Source: an uncultured Bacteroides sp.
GTDB taxonomy: Bacteria > Bacteroidota > Bacteroidia > Bacteroidales > Bacteroidaceae
Length of the DNA stretch: 64,000 nt
Direction: 5' to 3'
Assembly (NCBI GenBank): GCA_900551445.1
Contig: URWA01000005.1
Span: 52,641 to 116,640 of the forward strand
Shown: piece after piece, positions 1-8,822 of the stretch
How positions within the stretch are numbered: the stretch's first letter is position 1
Layout: every line of letters begins with the position of its first letter
Notes under the pieces: model-generated
Seen by the model: only the letters and a program-made list of their open reading frames with translations
The model's database searches: none
What the model was told of the DNA's origin: nothing
Program-made: the position numbers and the translations under genes

Positions 1-2011
1 GAACATTACGCTTGTCATAGTAGTTGTTGAATGTAGGATTGTCTTCCCATTTTTCTTCTATAGAAATAGGTAATTTCCCACTTGGAGATATTTTGCCTGT
101 TAGTATTTCTGCTATTGCTTTTCCACCTTCCTGTCCAGGATACCATGCCATAAGAATAGCTTTGACTTTATTTCCCCAGTTACGGAAGTCTATGCCTCCT
201 CCTGAATTTATCACTGTTATAACATTTTTATGTACTTTTGTTACTTCATCAATGAGGAACTCCTGGCCGTATGGTAATGCAAATGGTCTGTCAAATCCTT
301 CAGATTCTGTATTGCTGTCAAATCCTAAGCACATAACTACATTGTCTGCTTTTTTCAATTCATAATTCAGCAGATTTTTATCCAACATACCTGCTTCAAA
401 TTTGATAGTAGCTTCACCTACATTTTCAAAATAATCTATCTGTAACTGGTAAAGACTGTCTTTTTCCACCTGCATGAAGGCATTTCTTGAACTTAGTGCA
501 TGATTTCCCCAGTCTCCTGAAATTGTTTTTCCGTTGACTAATATTCTGTATCCGTCATCTCCTGAGATCTGGAAACGTATAGTTCCGCTTTGATCAGCCT
601 TATAGATTCCTTTCCATTGAACGGAGAAATGGTCATCCTGAATGTCTGGATATGGAGAACCGTATTTCCATGCATAGTTTATTCTTGTAGTAATTCCCTG
701 ATGGCATGGTTCACCGGATAATTTTTTGTCTTTAAAATAATATCCTGTAAATCCTTGTTTCTTTAAACTGATGTCAGTAAAAATATTCTTTGAAATATCT
801 TTATACAGTAAGCTGTCTGATAAAAGGGTTATTTTCTTATTACCTTTTATTTGTGTCATACCTTCATAAACTGATACGGTAGAATAAGGAGTTACAAATC
901 CGCTGCCTCCTCCTGTAGGAATCATGTCTGCGTTTGGGCCGATAATAAGTGTATGTCCCTTTCTGAGTGGAAGTACATTATCATCATTTTTTAGCATGAC
1001 AATACCTTCTCTTGCTAAATTTAATGCGGTTGCTTTTGATTCTGCGTTATCTCTTTCTATGGATTTATCCTCTAGCGGATTGTCAAATAGGCCGAATGTT
1101 ATTAAGGTTTGCAGTATATGCTGTACTTTTTCGTCTATGGTTTTTTCTTTAACTATTCCATTTTCAATAACTGGAATCAGTTTTTCTTTTACCATAAACT
1201 TTCCTACAGGCATTTCCAAATCAAGTCCTCCATTGGCTGCGCCTACAGTAGAATATACGGAAGTCCAGTCTGACATTAGAATACCTTTGAATCCCCATTG
1301 TTTTCTAAGTATTTCTATATTCATCCATGCATTCTCGGTTGCATGTACCCCGTTGACGGGGTTATAACTGTCCATTACGGCTCCGACTCCTGCTTCTTGT
1401 ACTGCTTTGCGGAATGTTGGGAAGTAAATCTCTTGTAGGGTGCGTTCGTCCACATCTGAACTAGCATGATGTCTGCTCCATTCTTGATTGTTTGCGGCAA
1501 AATGCTTAATTGTAGCAATGACACCTTTCTCTTGTACTCCAAGGATATATTGCTTGGCTGTTTCACTGCTTAAATAAGGATCTTCACCAAAATACTCAAA
1601 ATTTCGTCCGCATAAAGGTGAACGGTAAATGTTTACACCTGGTCCTAACAGGATACTTACACCTCTTGCTTTGGCATCTCTGCCTAGACCATTTCCTAGT
1701 TGGCGCACCAATTCTCTATTCCATGTGGCAGCGGATAAAATGCCAGAAGGATACAATGTACTTTTAGTATTGTTGCGTATACCTTGTGGTCCATCTGCCA
1801 TTCTGATTTCAGGAATACCTAATCGGGGTATTGCTCTGATATAGAATGACCGAACTCCGGAGATGTAATCAATTTTCTCCTCTAGTGTCATTTTTTCGAC
1901 TAACGCTTTTGCCCTTTGCTCCGTTTGGGGAGTAATTTCCATTTGTGCTGCCGCCTGGCCAAAGGCACAGCAGAAGAGCAGCCCGCAGGCTACTTTTTGT
2001 TTGAATTTCAT
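1..2011 (-). CDS. GH3 beta-glucosidase-type hydrolase with PA14 insert, partial at left edge
   Basis: The reading frame is open from the ATG at 2009-2011 to the window edge, giving 670 residues with no stop, so the C-terminus lies outside. A Sec signal peptide (ending near GQAAAQ, residue 23) is followed by a GH3 N-terminal barrel with KHFAANNQ near residue 169 and the nucleophile motif MSDW (Asp248). The second GH3 domain is interrupted by a PA14-like beta-sandwich around residues 380-510 (ISGDDGYRILVNG, YFENVGEA), an arrangement known from PA14-containing beta-glucosidases. It is predicted to remove terminal beta-glucose or a related sugar in the periplasm. The signal peptide and promoter resemble those of the next GH3 gene, while the mature parts differ. 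The exact sugar is unknown. Confidence 0.9.
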   Translation of the reverse strand, partial: MKFKQKVACGLLFCCAFGQAAAQMEITPQTEQRAKALVEKMTLEEKIDYISGVRSFYIRAIPRLGIPEIRMADGPQGIRNNTKSTLYPSGILSAATWNRELVRQLGNGLGRDAKARGVSILLGPGVNIYRSPLCGRNFEYFGEDPYLSSETAKQYILGVQEKGVIATIKHFAANNQEWSRHHASSDVDERTLQEIYFPTFRKAVQEAGVGAVMDSYNPVNGVHATENAWMNIEILRKQWGFKGILMSDWTSVYSTVGAANGGLDLEMPVGKFMVKEKLIPVIENGIVKEKTIDEKVQHILQTLITFGLFDNPLEDKSIERDNAESKATALNLAREGIVMLKNDDNVLPLRKGHTLIIGPNADMIPTGGGSGFVTPYSTVSVYEGMTQIKGNKKITLLSDSLLYKDISKNIFTDISLKKQGFTGYYFKDKKLSGEPCHQGITTRINYAWKYGSPYPDIQDDHFSVQWKGIYKADQSGTIRFQISGDDGYRILVNGKTISGDWGNHALSSRNAFMQVEKDSLYQLQIDYFENVGEATIKFEAGMLDKNLLNYELKKADNVVMCLGFDSNTESEGFDRPFALPYGQEFLIDEVTKVHKNVITVINSGGGIDFRNWGNKVKAILMAWYPGQEGGKAIAEILTGKISPSGKLPISIEEKWEDNPTFNNYYDKRNV

Positions 2012-2052
2012 TTTTTGTTAGATTTACGTGATTAATAAAAATTGTCCGATAG

Positions 2053-2060
2053 CAAAAATA
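2053..2060 (-). promoter_or_regulatory. Bacteroides -7 promoter element for the first GH3 gene
   Basis: The minus strand reads TATTTTTG, matching TAnnTTTG, about 40 bases before the ATG at 2011. No clear TTTG -33 box is seen at the expected distance. The sequence just downstream (TCGGACAATTTTT) is shared with the next GH3 promoter. Confidence 0.45.
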
Positions 2061-2092
2061 AGATAAAAAATCGTAAGTCTCCGGTTTTTCGT

Positions 2093-4330
2093 TTAAATTT
2101 TTGAGAAAGGATGGAAATAAGTTACTTCCTGAGTGTCGTGGCTACTCCCTCCGGTCATGAAGATAAATTCTCCTTTCTCCACGGTGAAGTGCATGTCGTT
2201 GTCATAGTACCCCAACGTTTCGTCTGTGATGGGAAAGGTTACCGTCTTGCTTTCACCGGCTTTTAAAAAGACCTTCTGGAAACCTTTCAGTTCCTTAACC
2301 GGGCGTGTAATGCGGGCCACTTTGTCTTGCACATACAGTTGGACGACTTCTTCTCCGTCACGGCTTCCCGTGTTAGATATGTTTATCCGAAGGAAGGCAT
2401 GCGCATGGTCTGGACGGTCTGACGGAATTATTTCAGGTTTGCCATATCGGAAAGAGGTGAATGATAGTCCGAAGCCGAACGGGTAGGCTGGTTCCGTGGA
2501 AGAATCTATATAAGAGGTACAGTAATGTACGTGGGGGCGGGTAGGGCGTCCGGTACTTTTGTACTGGTAGAAGATGGGCACTTGTCCCATATTGGCCGGG
2601 AATGTCATCGGGAGCTTGCCGGAAGGATTGTATTTTCCCCACAGTACATTGCAGATGGCGTTTCCGGCTTCGCTTCCTAACCACCAGGTACACAGAATGG
2701 CCGGTGAATGTCGGCGGACTTCATTGAATATGAGCGGGCGGCCACACATGAGAAGGCTCACGATGGGCTTTCCGGTCTTTGCTAGTTCTTCCACTAACAG
2801 TTGTTGCCCTTCGGGCAGATTGAGATTGGCCTTTGACTTGCTTTCCCCGCTCTGTTCCGCACGTTCTCCCAAACATACGATGACGGCATCCGCCTGCTGT
2901 GCCGCTTGAAGCGAGGCGTTCAGGGAGGAAATCTTTCCACTTCGTATGTCATATCCTTCCTGATAAATCACCTTGATGCCCCGCTGAATCAGCGCGTCGT
3001 AGAGGGTGACAATCTTACTGCGGTCTACACTTCCAGCCCACGCACCGGCCATGTCGAACTGAGACTTTCCTAAACTGCCGATAAGGGCCACTGTTCGTAT
3101 CATGTCAGAAAAAGGCAAAGTCTGGCGTTCATTCTTGAGCAGGACCACCGAACGTTCGGCCATCCGTAGTGAACTGTTCCGGATGCGGGAGGAATTTATA
3201 GTACGGTTGCTACGCGCTTCATTGCAGAAACGGTAAGGGTCGTGAAACAGTCCCAATTCGTATTTTTTTTCGAGAATCCGTCCTACGGTTTGGTCGATTA
3301 CTTCTTCTTTCACCTTTCCTTCCTGTACCAGTTCTTTCAGGTGTCTCAGGTAGCATTGGCTCACCATTTCAATGTCCAGTCCGGCTTGGAAGGCTTGTGC
3401 TGCTGCGTCTTTTCGGTTTTCCGCTACCCGGTGGTTGATCAGTTCTTCTACGGAGTTGTAGTCAGAAACTACGATTCCCTTGAATCCCCACCGCTCTCTG
3501 AGCAGTTCTGTCAAAAGGAATCGGTTGCTGGTACATGGAATGCTTTGAAAGTCGTTGAATGCGCTCATTACAGTGGCCGCACCTGCTTCAACCGCTGCCT
3601 GATACGGGGGCATGTAGAAATTTGCGAATTGTCCCATTGACATGTCCACACTGTTGTAATCTTTGCCGCTCATGGGGGCACCATATCCGGCAAAATGCTT
3701 GGCGCAGGCCATCATATTGCAGGTGTCTCCCAGTTGTTCGCCTTGCAGTCCTTTCACCCGTGCTTCGGCCACTTTGCTTCCCAGATAAGGGTCTTCACCG
3801 GCACCTTCCATCACTCTTCCCCAGCGTGCGTCCCACGAGATGTCTACCATCGGGGCGAAAGTCCAGTTCTGTCCGTCGGCCGCGCCCTCCAGGGCATTGC
3901 AGCGTGCAGCTTCCTCCATCATGGCGAGGTCGAAGCTGGCCGCCTCCGCCAGCGGGATGGGAAATCCGGTGCGGTAGCCATGGATGATGTCCAGCCCGAA
4001 AATAAGAGGAATGTGCAGGCGCGACTGAAGGGCCAGCGACTGGTATTTTCGGATTTCCTTTATGCCGATGATGTTGAGCATCGTGCCTACCTTTCCTTGC
4101 CGCACGTACTCTTCAAGCGGCAGGTGCAGGGTGTCAGGTCCGGTAAAGTTTCCTCTTCCGCTGCACTGGTGCAGTTGTCCGATTTTTTCATCCAGCGTCA
4201 TCTGTTCCAGCAGGTGGCTGATAAATGACTGTTTGTCATTGAGGGAAATATCTCCCCTGTCTTGTGCTGCAGCCTGGCCAAAGGCGCAACAGCATAATAG
4301 CCATAGGGCTATTTCCTTTTTAATTTTCAT
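2093..4330 (-). CDS. GH3 beta-glucosidase-type hydrolase
   Basis: The product has 745 residues from the ATG at 4328-4330. The frame stays open upstream to 4417, but a good promoter lies at 4361-4391, so the longer start cannot be transcribed from it. A Sec signal peptide (ending GQAAAQ, residue 23) leads into a complete GH3 enzyme: barrel domain with KHFAGYGAP near residue 211, nucleophile motif VVSDYNS (Asp290), second alpha/beta domain, and a fibronectin-III-like C-terminus with the usual PVKELKGF motif. The family removes non-reducing beta-linked glucose or xylose; periplasmic location is inferred from the signal. It stands next to another GH3 gene on the same strand and is divergent from the GH105 gene. 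Confidence 0.93.
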   Translation of the reverse strand: MKIKKEIALWLLCCCAFGQAAAQDRGDISLNDKQSFISHLLEQMTLDEKIGQLHQCSGRGNFTGPDTLHLPLEEYVRQGKVGTMLNIIGIKEIRKYQSLALQSRLHIPLIFGLDIIHGYRTGFPIPLAEAASFDLAMMEEAARCNALEGAADGQNWTFAPMVDISWDARWGRVMEGAGEDPYLGSKVAEARVKGLQGEQLGDTCNMMACAKHFAGYGAPMSGKDYNSVDMSMGQFANFYMPPYQAAVEAGAATVMSAFNDFQSIPCTSNRFLLTELLRERWGFKGIVVSDYNSVEELINHRVAENRKDAAAQAFQAGLDIEMVSQCYLRHLKELVQEGKVKEEVIDQTVGRILEKKYELGLFHDPYRFCNEARSNRTINSSRIRNSSLRMAERSVVLLKNERQTLPFSDMIRTVALIGSLGKSQFDMAGAWAGSVDRSKIVTLYDALIQRGIKVIYQEGYDIRSGKISSLNASLQAAQQADAVIVCLGERAEQSGESKSKANLNLPEGQQLLVEELAKTGKPIVSLLMCGRPLIFNEVRRHSPAILCTWWLGSEAGNAICNVLWGKYNPSGKLPMTFPANMGQVPIFYQYKSTGRPTRPHVHYCTSYIDSSTEPAYPFGFGLSFTSFRYGKPEIIPSDRPDHAHAFLRINISNTGSRDGEEVVQLYVQDKVARITRPVKELKGFQKVFLKAGESKTVTFPITDETLGYYDNDMHFTVEKGEFIFMTGGSSHDTQEVTYFHPFSKI

Positions 4331-4360
4331 GTGCATTAGTTTAAAAAAATTGTCCGGAAA

Positions 4361-4391
4361 CAAAAATAGGGAATAGAAAAGAAAGTACAAA
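4361..4391 (-). promoter_or_regulatory. Promoter of the second GH3 gene
   Basis: On the minus strand TTTG (4388-4391) is separated by 19 bases from TATTTTTG (4361-4368), a full match to the Bacteroides housekeeping sigma consensus. Transcription would begin near 4354, which supports translation from 4330. Confidence 0.75.
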
Positions 4392-4610
4392 GGAATCAGG
4401 GTTAAAAGGAATGTCACTTTTCTGCCGGAGAATAGTTATGAACATCTTGTTGATAACTTTGTACGGAACTTCCGGATAAAGAAATATTCAGTCCGTTTTT
4501 ATGTATTCTCTTGTGCGTATGGGATTTTCTGAGTATCTTTCGACCGGTTTTTTGGTGGTTTCACTTGCTGGCTTTCTGGTTCATGTTTTATAATAAATAA
4601 TGTATCAGGT

Positions 4611-5756
4611 ATGAGAAAACTGTTTTTTGCGGCAGCCGTGGTGAGCTTGGCTGTCTGGAATCTGAATGTGTCGTATGCGGCGGAGCCGGAACAGGTGCTT
4701 ACTTCTTCTGGAGTGGAACGTTTGGTGGACAGGGTGTGTGACTGGCAATTGGAGGCTTATCCTCGAATGGACGAAAAGAGAGTGTGGAAATCGGCCGGTG
4801 ACCTGAGTTGGGAAAACGGTGTGTTCCTTTCAGCCCTTTCACGATGGGCGGAATATACGAAGGATGTCCGGCTGACGGAATGGTACGAGAAGGTATGCGC
4901 CCGCAACTATTACGGGACGAGCCAGAAATGGCTTTCCATCTATCATGCCGATGACTTTGCCGTTTGCATGATGTACGTGACTTTATACGACAAGAAGAAA
5001 GATCCCCGCATTCTTCAGCATACGCGGGCAAGACTTGACTATACCCTTCATTATCCTTCGGACATACAGTTTGGGGACACGACTTCCCGCAAGTTCGACC
5101 GCTGGACTTGGTGTGACGCGCTTTACATGGCTCCTCCTGTTTATGCGGCCTTTTCACGTATTACCGGGGACGATTCTTATCTCCGCTTTATGGACAAGGA
5201 GTATCAGGCTACGTATGATTATCTTTTCGACAAGGAAGAACAGCTGTTTTACCGCGACCATACTTATTTTGGCAAGAGAGAGAAGAATGGAAAGAAGGTG
5301 TTCTGGGGAAGAGGAAACGCATGGGTGGCTGGAGGGCTGTGCCTGCTGTTGGAACAGATGCCTGCGGATTATCCGTCAAAACCACGTTATGAGTCGTTGC
5401 TTGTTACTCTTTTGAAGCGTGTAGCTCCTTTGCAGCGGGAGAGCGGTTATTGGTCTGCAAGTATGCTGGATCCGGAGGCCTACCCGAATCCCGAGACCAG
5501 TTCGACAGGCTTCTTTACGTTTGCTCTTCTGTGGGCTGTCAATCACGGGCTTTTGCCGGAAGATGCTTACATTGGGCATGCCATGAAAGGGTGGAAAGCC
5601 TTGACGGAAGCCATCCGTGAAGATGGCATGTTGGGATGGGTACAGCCCGTGGGGGCCAGTCCGGAGACTGTGACGGCCGACATGACGGAAGTATATGGTG
5701 CAGGAGCGATGATGCTTGCTGGAGAACAGTTAATGCGTTACATCGGGAAAAAATAA
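4611..5756 (+). CDS. GH105 unsaturated glucuronyl/rhamnogalacturonyl hydrolase
   Basis: The product has 381 residues with a Sec signal peptide (about residues 1-23). It is an (alpha/alpha)6-barrel enzyme of the YteR/RhiN type. Family landmarks are the tryptophan-rich SAGDLSWENG segment, WTWCDALYMAPP with Asp169 aligning with the catalytic Asp of YteR, and FWGRGNAWVAGG near 231-242. GH105 enzymes remove the unsaturated uronic acid left at the non-reducing end by polysaccharide lyases. No lyase gene is present in the window, so the lyase partner must be elsewhere or the enzyme acts on another substrate. A TAACTTTG element at 4454-4461 may be its promoter, although it is 150 bases upstream. Confidence 0.9.
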   Translation: MRKLFFAAAVVSLAVWNLNVSYAAEPEQVLTSSGVERLVDRVCDWQLEAYPRMDEKRVWKSAGDLSWENGVFLSALSRWAEYTKDVRLTEWYEKVCARNYYGTSQKWLSIYHADDFAVCMMYVTLYDKKKDPRILQHTRARLDYTLHYPSDIQFGDTTSRKFDRWTWCDALYMAPPVYAAFSRITGDDSYLRFMDKEYQATYDYLFDKEEQLFYRDHTYFGKREKNGKKVFWGRGNAWVAGGLCLLLEQMPADYPSKPRYESLLVTLLKRVAPLQRESGYWSASMLDPEAYPNPETSSTGFFTFALLWAVNHGLLPEDAYIGHAMKGWKALTEAIREDGMLGWVQPVGASPETVTADMTEVYGAGAMMLAGEQLMRYIGKK

Positions 5757-5839
5757 GAATTATTTCTTTTTGTAGTCGTTTGAAAATCAGTGATTAGTAG
5801 CTAATATTGTATCCCTGGCGAATTTTTCTTGAAAAAAAG

Positions 5840-5877
5840 AGAAAATTCAATAGGGATTTTTCCCGTCTCTTGCGTCT
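5840..5877 (+). promoter_or_regulatory. Leader element before the FecR gene
   Basis: The stretch directly before the ATG carries an AT-rich imperfect palindrome (around 5821-5850) followed by GGGATTTTTCCCG and TCTTGCGTCT. From memory, similar GGGNTTTTTC...TCTTGCGTCT stretches occur upstream of ECF sigma/FecR genes in Bacteroides. No sigma gene follows here. The role is inferred only. Confidence 0.35.
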
Positions 5878-6972
5878 ATGTTAATAGAAAGCCAAAGAAA
5901 CAATATGAAGCAAGATTATCAGAAATCACCGGATTCCTTGGAAAGCAGGCTGGATGCCTTATTCAAGAGCCAGATGGATTCCGAGGTTGACAGCAAGGCT
6001 ATTGTGGAAAAAACGCTGGCAAAAATTCGCCGTGAGCGGGTTCGTCGGCGTGCCCGGATAGGCTGGGTGTCTTCCTTGTCTGTTGCGGCTTCGGTCTTTA
6101 TAGGTCTGGCTGCCTACTACCTTGCCGTCATGCCGGAAAAGGTGGAACATGCCGATTTGCGGCAACTGGCCGGTTGCATGTCCGAAGGCGTATGCAATAC
6201 AGAACATGTGATGCTGATTACTCCAGACAAGCAGTTGTGGCTTTCGGAAAATGCCTTGGTACAGTATGATGCGCAAGGCACGGCGCAAGTTAACGGGAAG
6301 GACGCGTTGAAGAGTGATACCCCTGATGAGGTGTACTGCCAGTTGGTTGTGCCGGCAGGCAAACGTGCCCGTCTGCAACTTGCCGACGGAACCCTCCTGA
6401 CGCTAAACGCCATGTCAAGGGTCGTTTATCCTCAGAAGTTTGAAGGTGCGGAACGGCGGATTTATGCGGAAGGCGAAGTGTATTTGGAAGTGGCACCAAA
6501 CAAGGCCCATCCTTTCATCGTAGAATCTTCGGATTTCGATTTGCGTGTGCTGGGTACTAAGTTCAATATATCCACTTACAAGGAACTGAAGGAAACTCAA
6601 ATCGTATTGGTAGAAGGCTCCGTGGAAGTGACGGAAAGCAGCGGACGGACGAAGGCTGTGCTGAAACCGGACGAACTGCTAAGCTTAGAAAAAGGCCGTA
6701 TCACGGATTGCCGTCAGGTGGACGCATCAGACTATATAAGTTGGACAAAAGGATGGCTTTACCTGAAAGGGGAACTTTTGACTGAGATTGTAAAGCGTCT
6801 GAGCATCCATTATGGTGTGGGTATCACGTGCAAGACATCAGCTGGGAGTAAGAAGATGTACGGGAAGCTGGAGTTGAAAGAAGATTACAAGGACGTATTG
6901 GACTGCATCCGGCAAATTGTACCTTTAGAGGTGCATTATGACGGGAAGAATGTGGAACTGAGAGATAATTAA
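5878..6972 (+). CDS. FecR-family anti-sigma factor
   Basis: The product has 364 residues (337 if translation begins at the ATG at 5959 is excluded; a second likely ATG is at 5905, giving 355). A basic cytoplasmic N-terminus (about 1-60) is followed by one membrane segment near 61-85 (WVSSLSVAASVFIGLAAYYL). The FecR domain contains LQLADGTLLTLNAMSRVVYP, and AEGEVYLEVA and VLGTKFNISTY follow. The C-terminal part resembles DUF4974. Such proteins hold an ECF sigma factor until a TonB-dependent SusC with an STN domain signals substrate. The STN-bearing SusC lies at 8823, matching this role. The partner sigma gene normally sits just upstream but is absent; the neighbour there is GH105. Confidence 0.92.
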   Translation: MLIESQRNNMKQDYQKSPDSLESRLDALFKSQMDSEVDSKAIVEKTLAKIRRERVRRRARIGWVSSLSVAASVFIGLAAYYLAVMPEKVEHADLRQLAGCMSEGVCNTEHVMLITPDKQLWLSENALVQYDAQGTAQVNGKDALKSDTPDEVYCQLVVPAGKRARLQLADGTLLTLNAMSRVVYPQKFEGAERRIYAEGEVYLEVAPNKAHPFIVESSDFDLRVLGTKFNISTYKELKETQIVLVEGSVEVTESSGRTKAVLKPDELLSLEKGRITDCRQVDASDYISWTKGWLYLKGELLTEIVKRLSIHYGVGITCKTSAGSKKMYGKLELKEDYKDVLDCIRQIVPLEVHYDGKNVELRDN

Positions 6973-7030
6973 TTTAAAATTATGGATTAAAAACCTTTGA
7001 ATACTATGCATGTAGACACTTGACAAAAAA

Positions 7031-7064
7031 GAAACGAGCAAATATGGCCGTATTTACTCGTTTC
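7031..7064. terminator. Inverted repeat after FecR, possible two-way terminator
   Basis: Arms at 7031-7044 and 7051-7064 pair over 14 positions with one mismatch around a 6-base loop. It is preceded by an A run and followed a few bases later by TTTTTT, so it may end transcription in either direction. It lies between the FecR gene and the lipoprotein gene. Confidence 0.5.
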
Positions 7065-7119
7065 AGGGACAATTTTTTCTTAGAAAGATTTTATCACGTT
7101 GAACCTTAAAAAGAAATTT

Positions 7120-8703
7120 ATGCTAAAGAAAACTCTTTTTCTTCTAAAAGAAAAGTTATTTAATTTTTTTTATCGGACAAATACATTTTTTAGGTGTGCG
7201 GCACCTTCGTTTGTTCTTCTTTTCGGAAGTGGCTTGCTGGCTTCCTGCGGAGGAGGAAAGCAGACTACAGTGCATTTCATTCCCGACACTACGACCGTAC
7301 TTCGTAATCCGCTGAATGGATGGGTGATGTATCTGGGGCGTAACTGGGATGAAAACTTCTGGCAGACCCAGGGGTATGATACCATGCGTGTGTCGGACAC
7401 TGAAACTGTAAAGGTTTCCGATTATGCAAGCACGTGTTATATCCGCACCAGTTGGAGCTCGCTCGAACCGGAAGAAGGCAAATACACATGGAATGATTCC
7501 ACTGCCCGTCTCACCAAGTTGCTGAAAAGCGCTACAGACAGAAACATGCGTCTGGCTTTCCGTATTGTGGTGGATGGTAGAGACCAAGGGCAGAACACTC
7601 CTTTGTACGTGTTTGATGCGGGGGCTTCTTATTATACCGACCCGAACGACGAGAGCCGGAAGTCTCCTTATCCGGACGATTCCGTATTCCAGGCCAAGTA
7701 TTCACGCTTTATCGAAGCCTTTGCCGAAAAGTTCGATGACTCTTACAAAGTGGATTTCATTGACGGTTACGGATTGGGAAAATGGGGTGAAGCTCACAGC
7801 ATGGTTTACAAGGACTATGCCAACAAGGCGCGTGTGTTTGAATGGGTGACGGATTTGTATGCCCGCTGTTTCACCAAAGTTCCGTTGGTTATTAATTACC
7901 ATCGTCTGGTAGGGGCCAATAATGTGACAGGCTGGGGTGATGTGGCTCCTGATTCGGAAGACTTGCTGAACAGTGCCATACAGAAAGGTTATAGCCTGCG
8001 CCATGACGCTTTCGGTATGAACGGCTATTATCAGGAGTGGGAAAAGGAGTTCGTGGCGAAATGGAACTTCAAGCGTCCGGTCATTATGGAAGGCGGATGG
8101 ATAACCGGTGCCCATCACCGTTACTGGATTGACCCGACTGGTAATTACCGCGAGGGGCATTCTGAAGACGTGCGGAAAGGAGAGTATCAGGCTTCGGCCG
8201 AGGCGCATGTCAACATGATGGATTTCCGGATTGGCGATGAGACCGCATCCTGGTTCCACAAGTGCTTTGATTTGGTGAAGCGTTTTGTGAAAGAAGGAGG
8301 CTACCGTCTGTATCCCGATGAAGTGTCATATCCTTCCGAACTGCGCAATCATGAACAAGCGACACTGACTCACCGCTGGAATAATATCGGATGGGGTTAT
8401 TGCCCTACCAACATTCCACAATGGAACCAGCGCTATAAAGTAGCCGTCGCATTACTGGACGCGGATGAAGAAGTGGAGCAGGTGTTTGTGGATACAGAAT
8501 CAGATTTGTCACAAATTATCAAGGGAAAGCCGGTTACTTACGAGCAGAAAGTGATACTGGAAGATGTGGAGCCGGGCGAATATATGTGGGCAATCGGAAT
8601 TGTCGACACCACACAGGGAAACCGCATCGGTCTTCAGATAGCCCTTCAGGGCAATCTCACTCAAAGCGGTTGGGCTAAGTTAGGAAAAACCACCGTCTTA
8701 TAA
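7120..8703 (+). CDS. DUF4832/DUF4874-type lipoprotein, putative glycoside hydrolase-like
   Basis: From the ATG at 7120 the product has 527 residues; an upstream TTG at 7099 is less likely. The N-terminus has a hydrophobic stretch ending in a lipobox (LLASC, Cys43 counted from this start), predicting an anchored lipoprotein. The mature part begins VLRNPLNGWVMYLGRN, a pattern I associate with DUF4874 proteins, runs through a (beta/alpha)8-like region (TSWSSLEPEEGKYTW, GYGLGKWGEAH, MEGGWITGAHH), and ends in a DUF4832-like beta domain. The middle resembles GH42/GH39-type clan A barrels, with Glu residues in KWGEAH and IMEGGW as candidate catalytic acids. The enzymatic role is unproven. Its place between FecR and SusC points to a part in this PUL. 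Confidence 0.75.
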   Translation: MLKKTLFLLKEKLFNFFYRTNTFFRCAAPSFVLLFGSGLLASCGGGKQTTVHFIPDTTTVLRNPLNGWVMYLGRNWDENFWQTQGYDTMRVSDTETVKVSDYASTCYIRTSWSSLEPEEGKYTWNDSTARLTKLLKSATDRNMRLAFRIVVDGRDQGQNTPLYVFDAGASYYTDPNDESRKSPYPDDSVFQAKYSRFIEAFAEKFDDSYKVDFIDGYGLGKWGEAHSMVYKDYANKARVFEWVTDLYARCFTKVPLVINYHRLVGANNVTGWGDVAPDSEDLLNSAIQKGYSLRHDAFGMNGYYQEWEKEFVAKWNFKRPVIMEGGWITGAHHRYWIDPTGNYREGHSEDVRKGEYQASAEAHVNMMDFRIGDETASWFHKCFDLVKRFVKEGGYRLYPDEVSYPSELRNHEQATLTHRWNNIGWGYCPTNIPQWNQRYKVAVALLDADEEVEQVFVDTESDLSQIIKGKPVTYEQKVILEDVEPGEYMWAIGIVDTTQGNRIGLQIALQGNLTQSGWAKLGKTTVL

Positions 8704-8730
8704 GCAATTAAAGGTATTCAAGTGTAGGTT

Positions 8731-8753
8731 TAAACGCTATTTAATAGTGTTTA
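8731..8753. promoter_or_regulatory. Palindrome upstream of susC
   Basis: Arms of 11 bases (8731-8741 and 8743-8753, TAAACGCTATT against AATAGTGTTTA) pair around one central base with a single G-T exception. The near-zero loop suits a protein-binding site more than a terminator. It lies 70 bases before the susC ATG. Confidence 0.35.
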
Positions 8754-8822
8754 GGCTATTCTTGTGCCTTGTTGAAAGATTACATAAATAAATAGAATTA
8801 ATTAATCAGCCAATAAGAAATT

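Noticed and set aside
4331..4417. Longer N-terminus for the second GH3 protein
   Set aside because: The promoter lies inside this extension, and a proper signal peptide begins at 4330.
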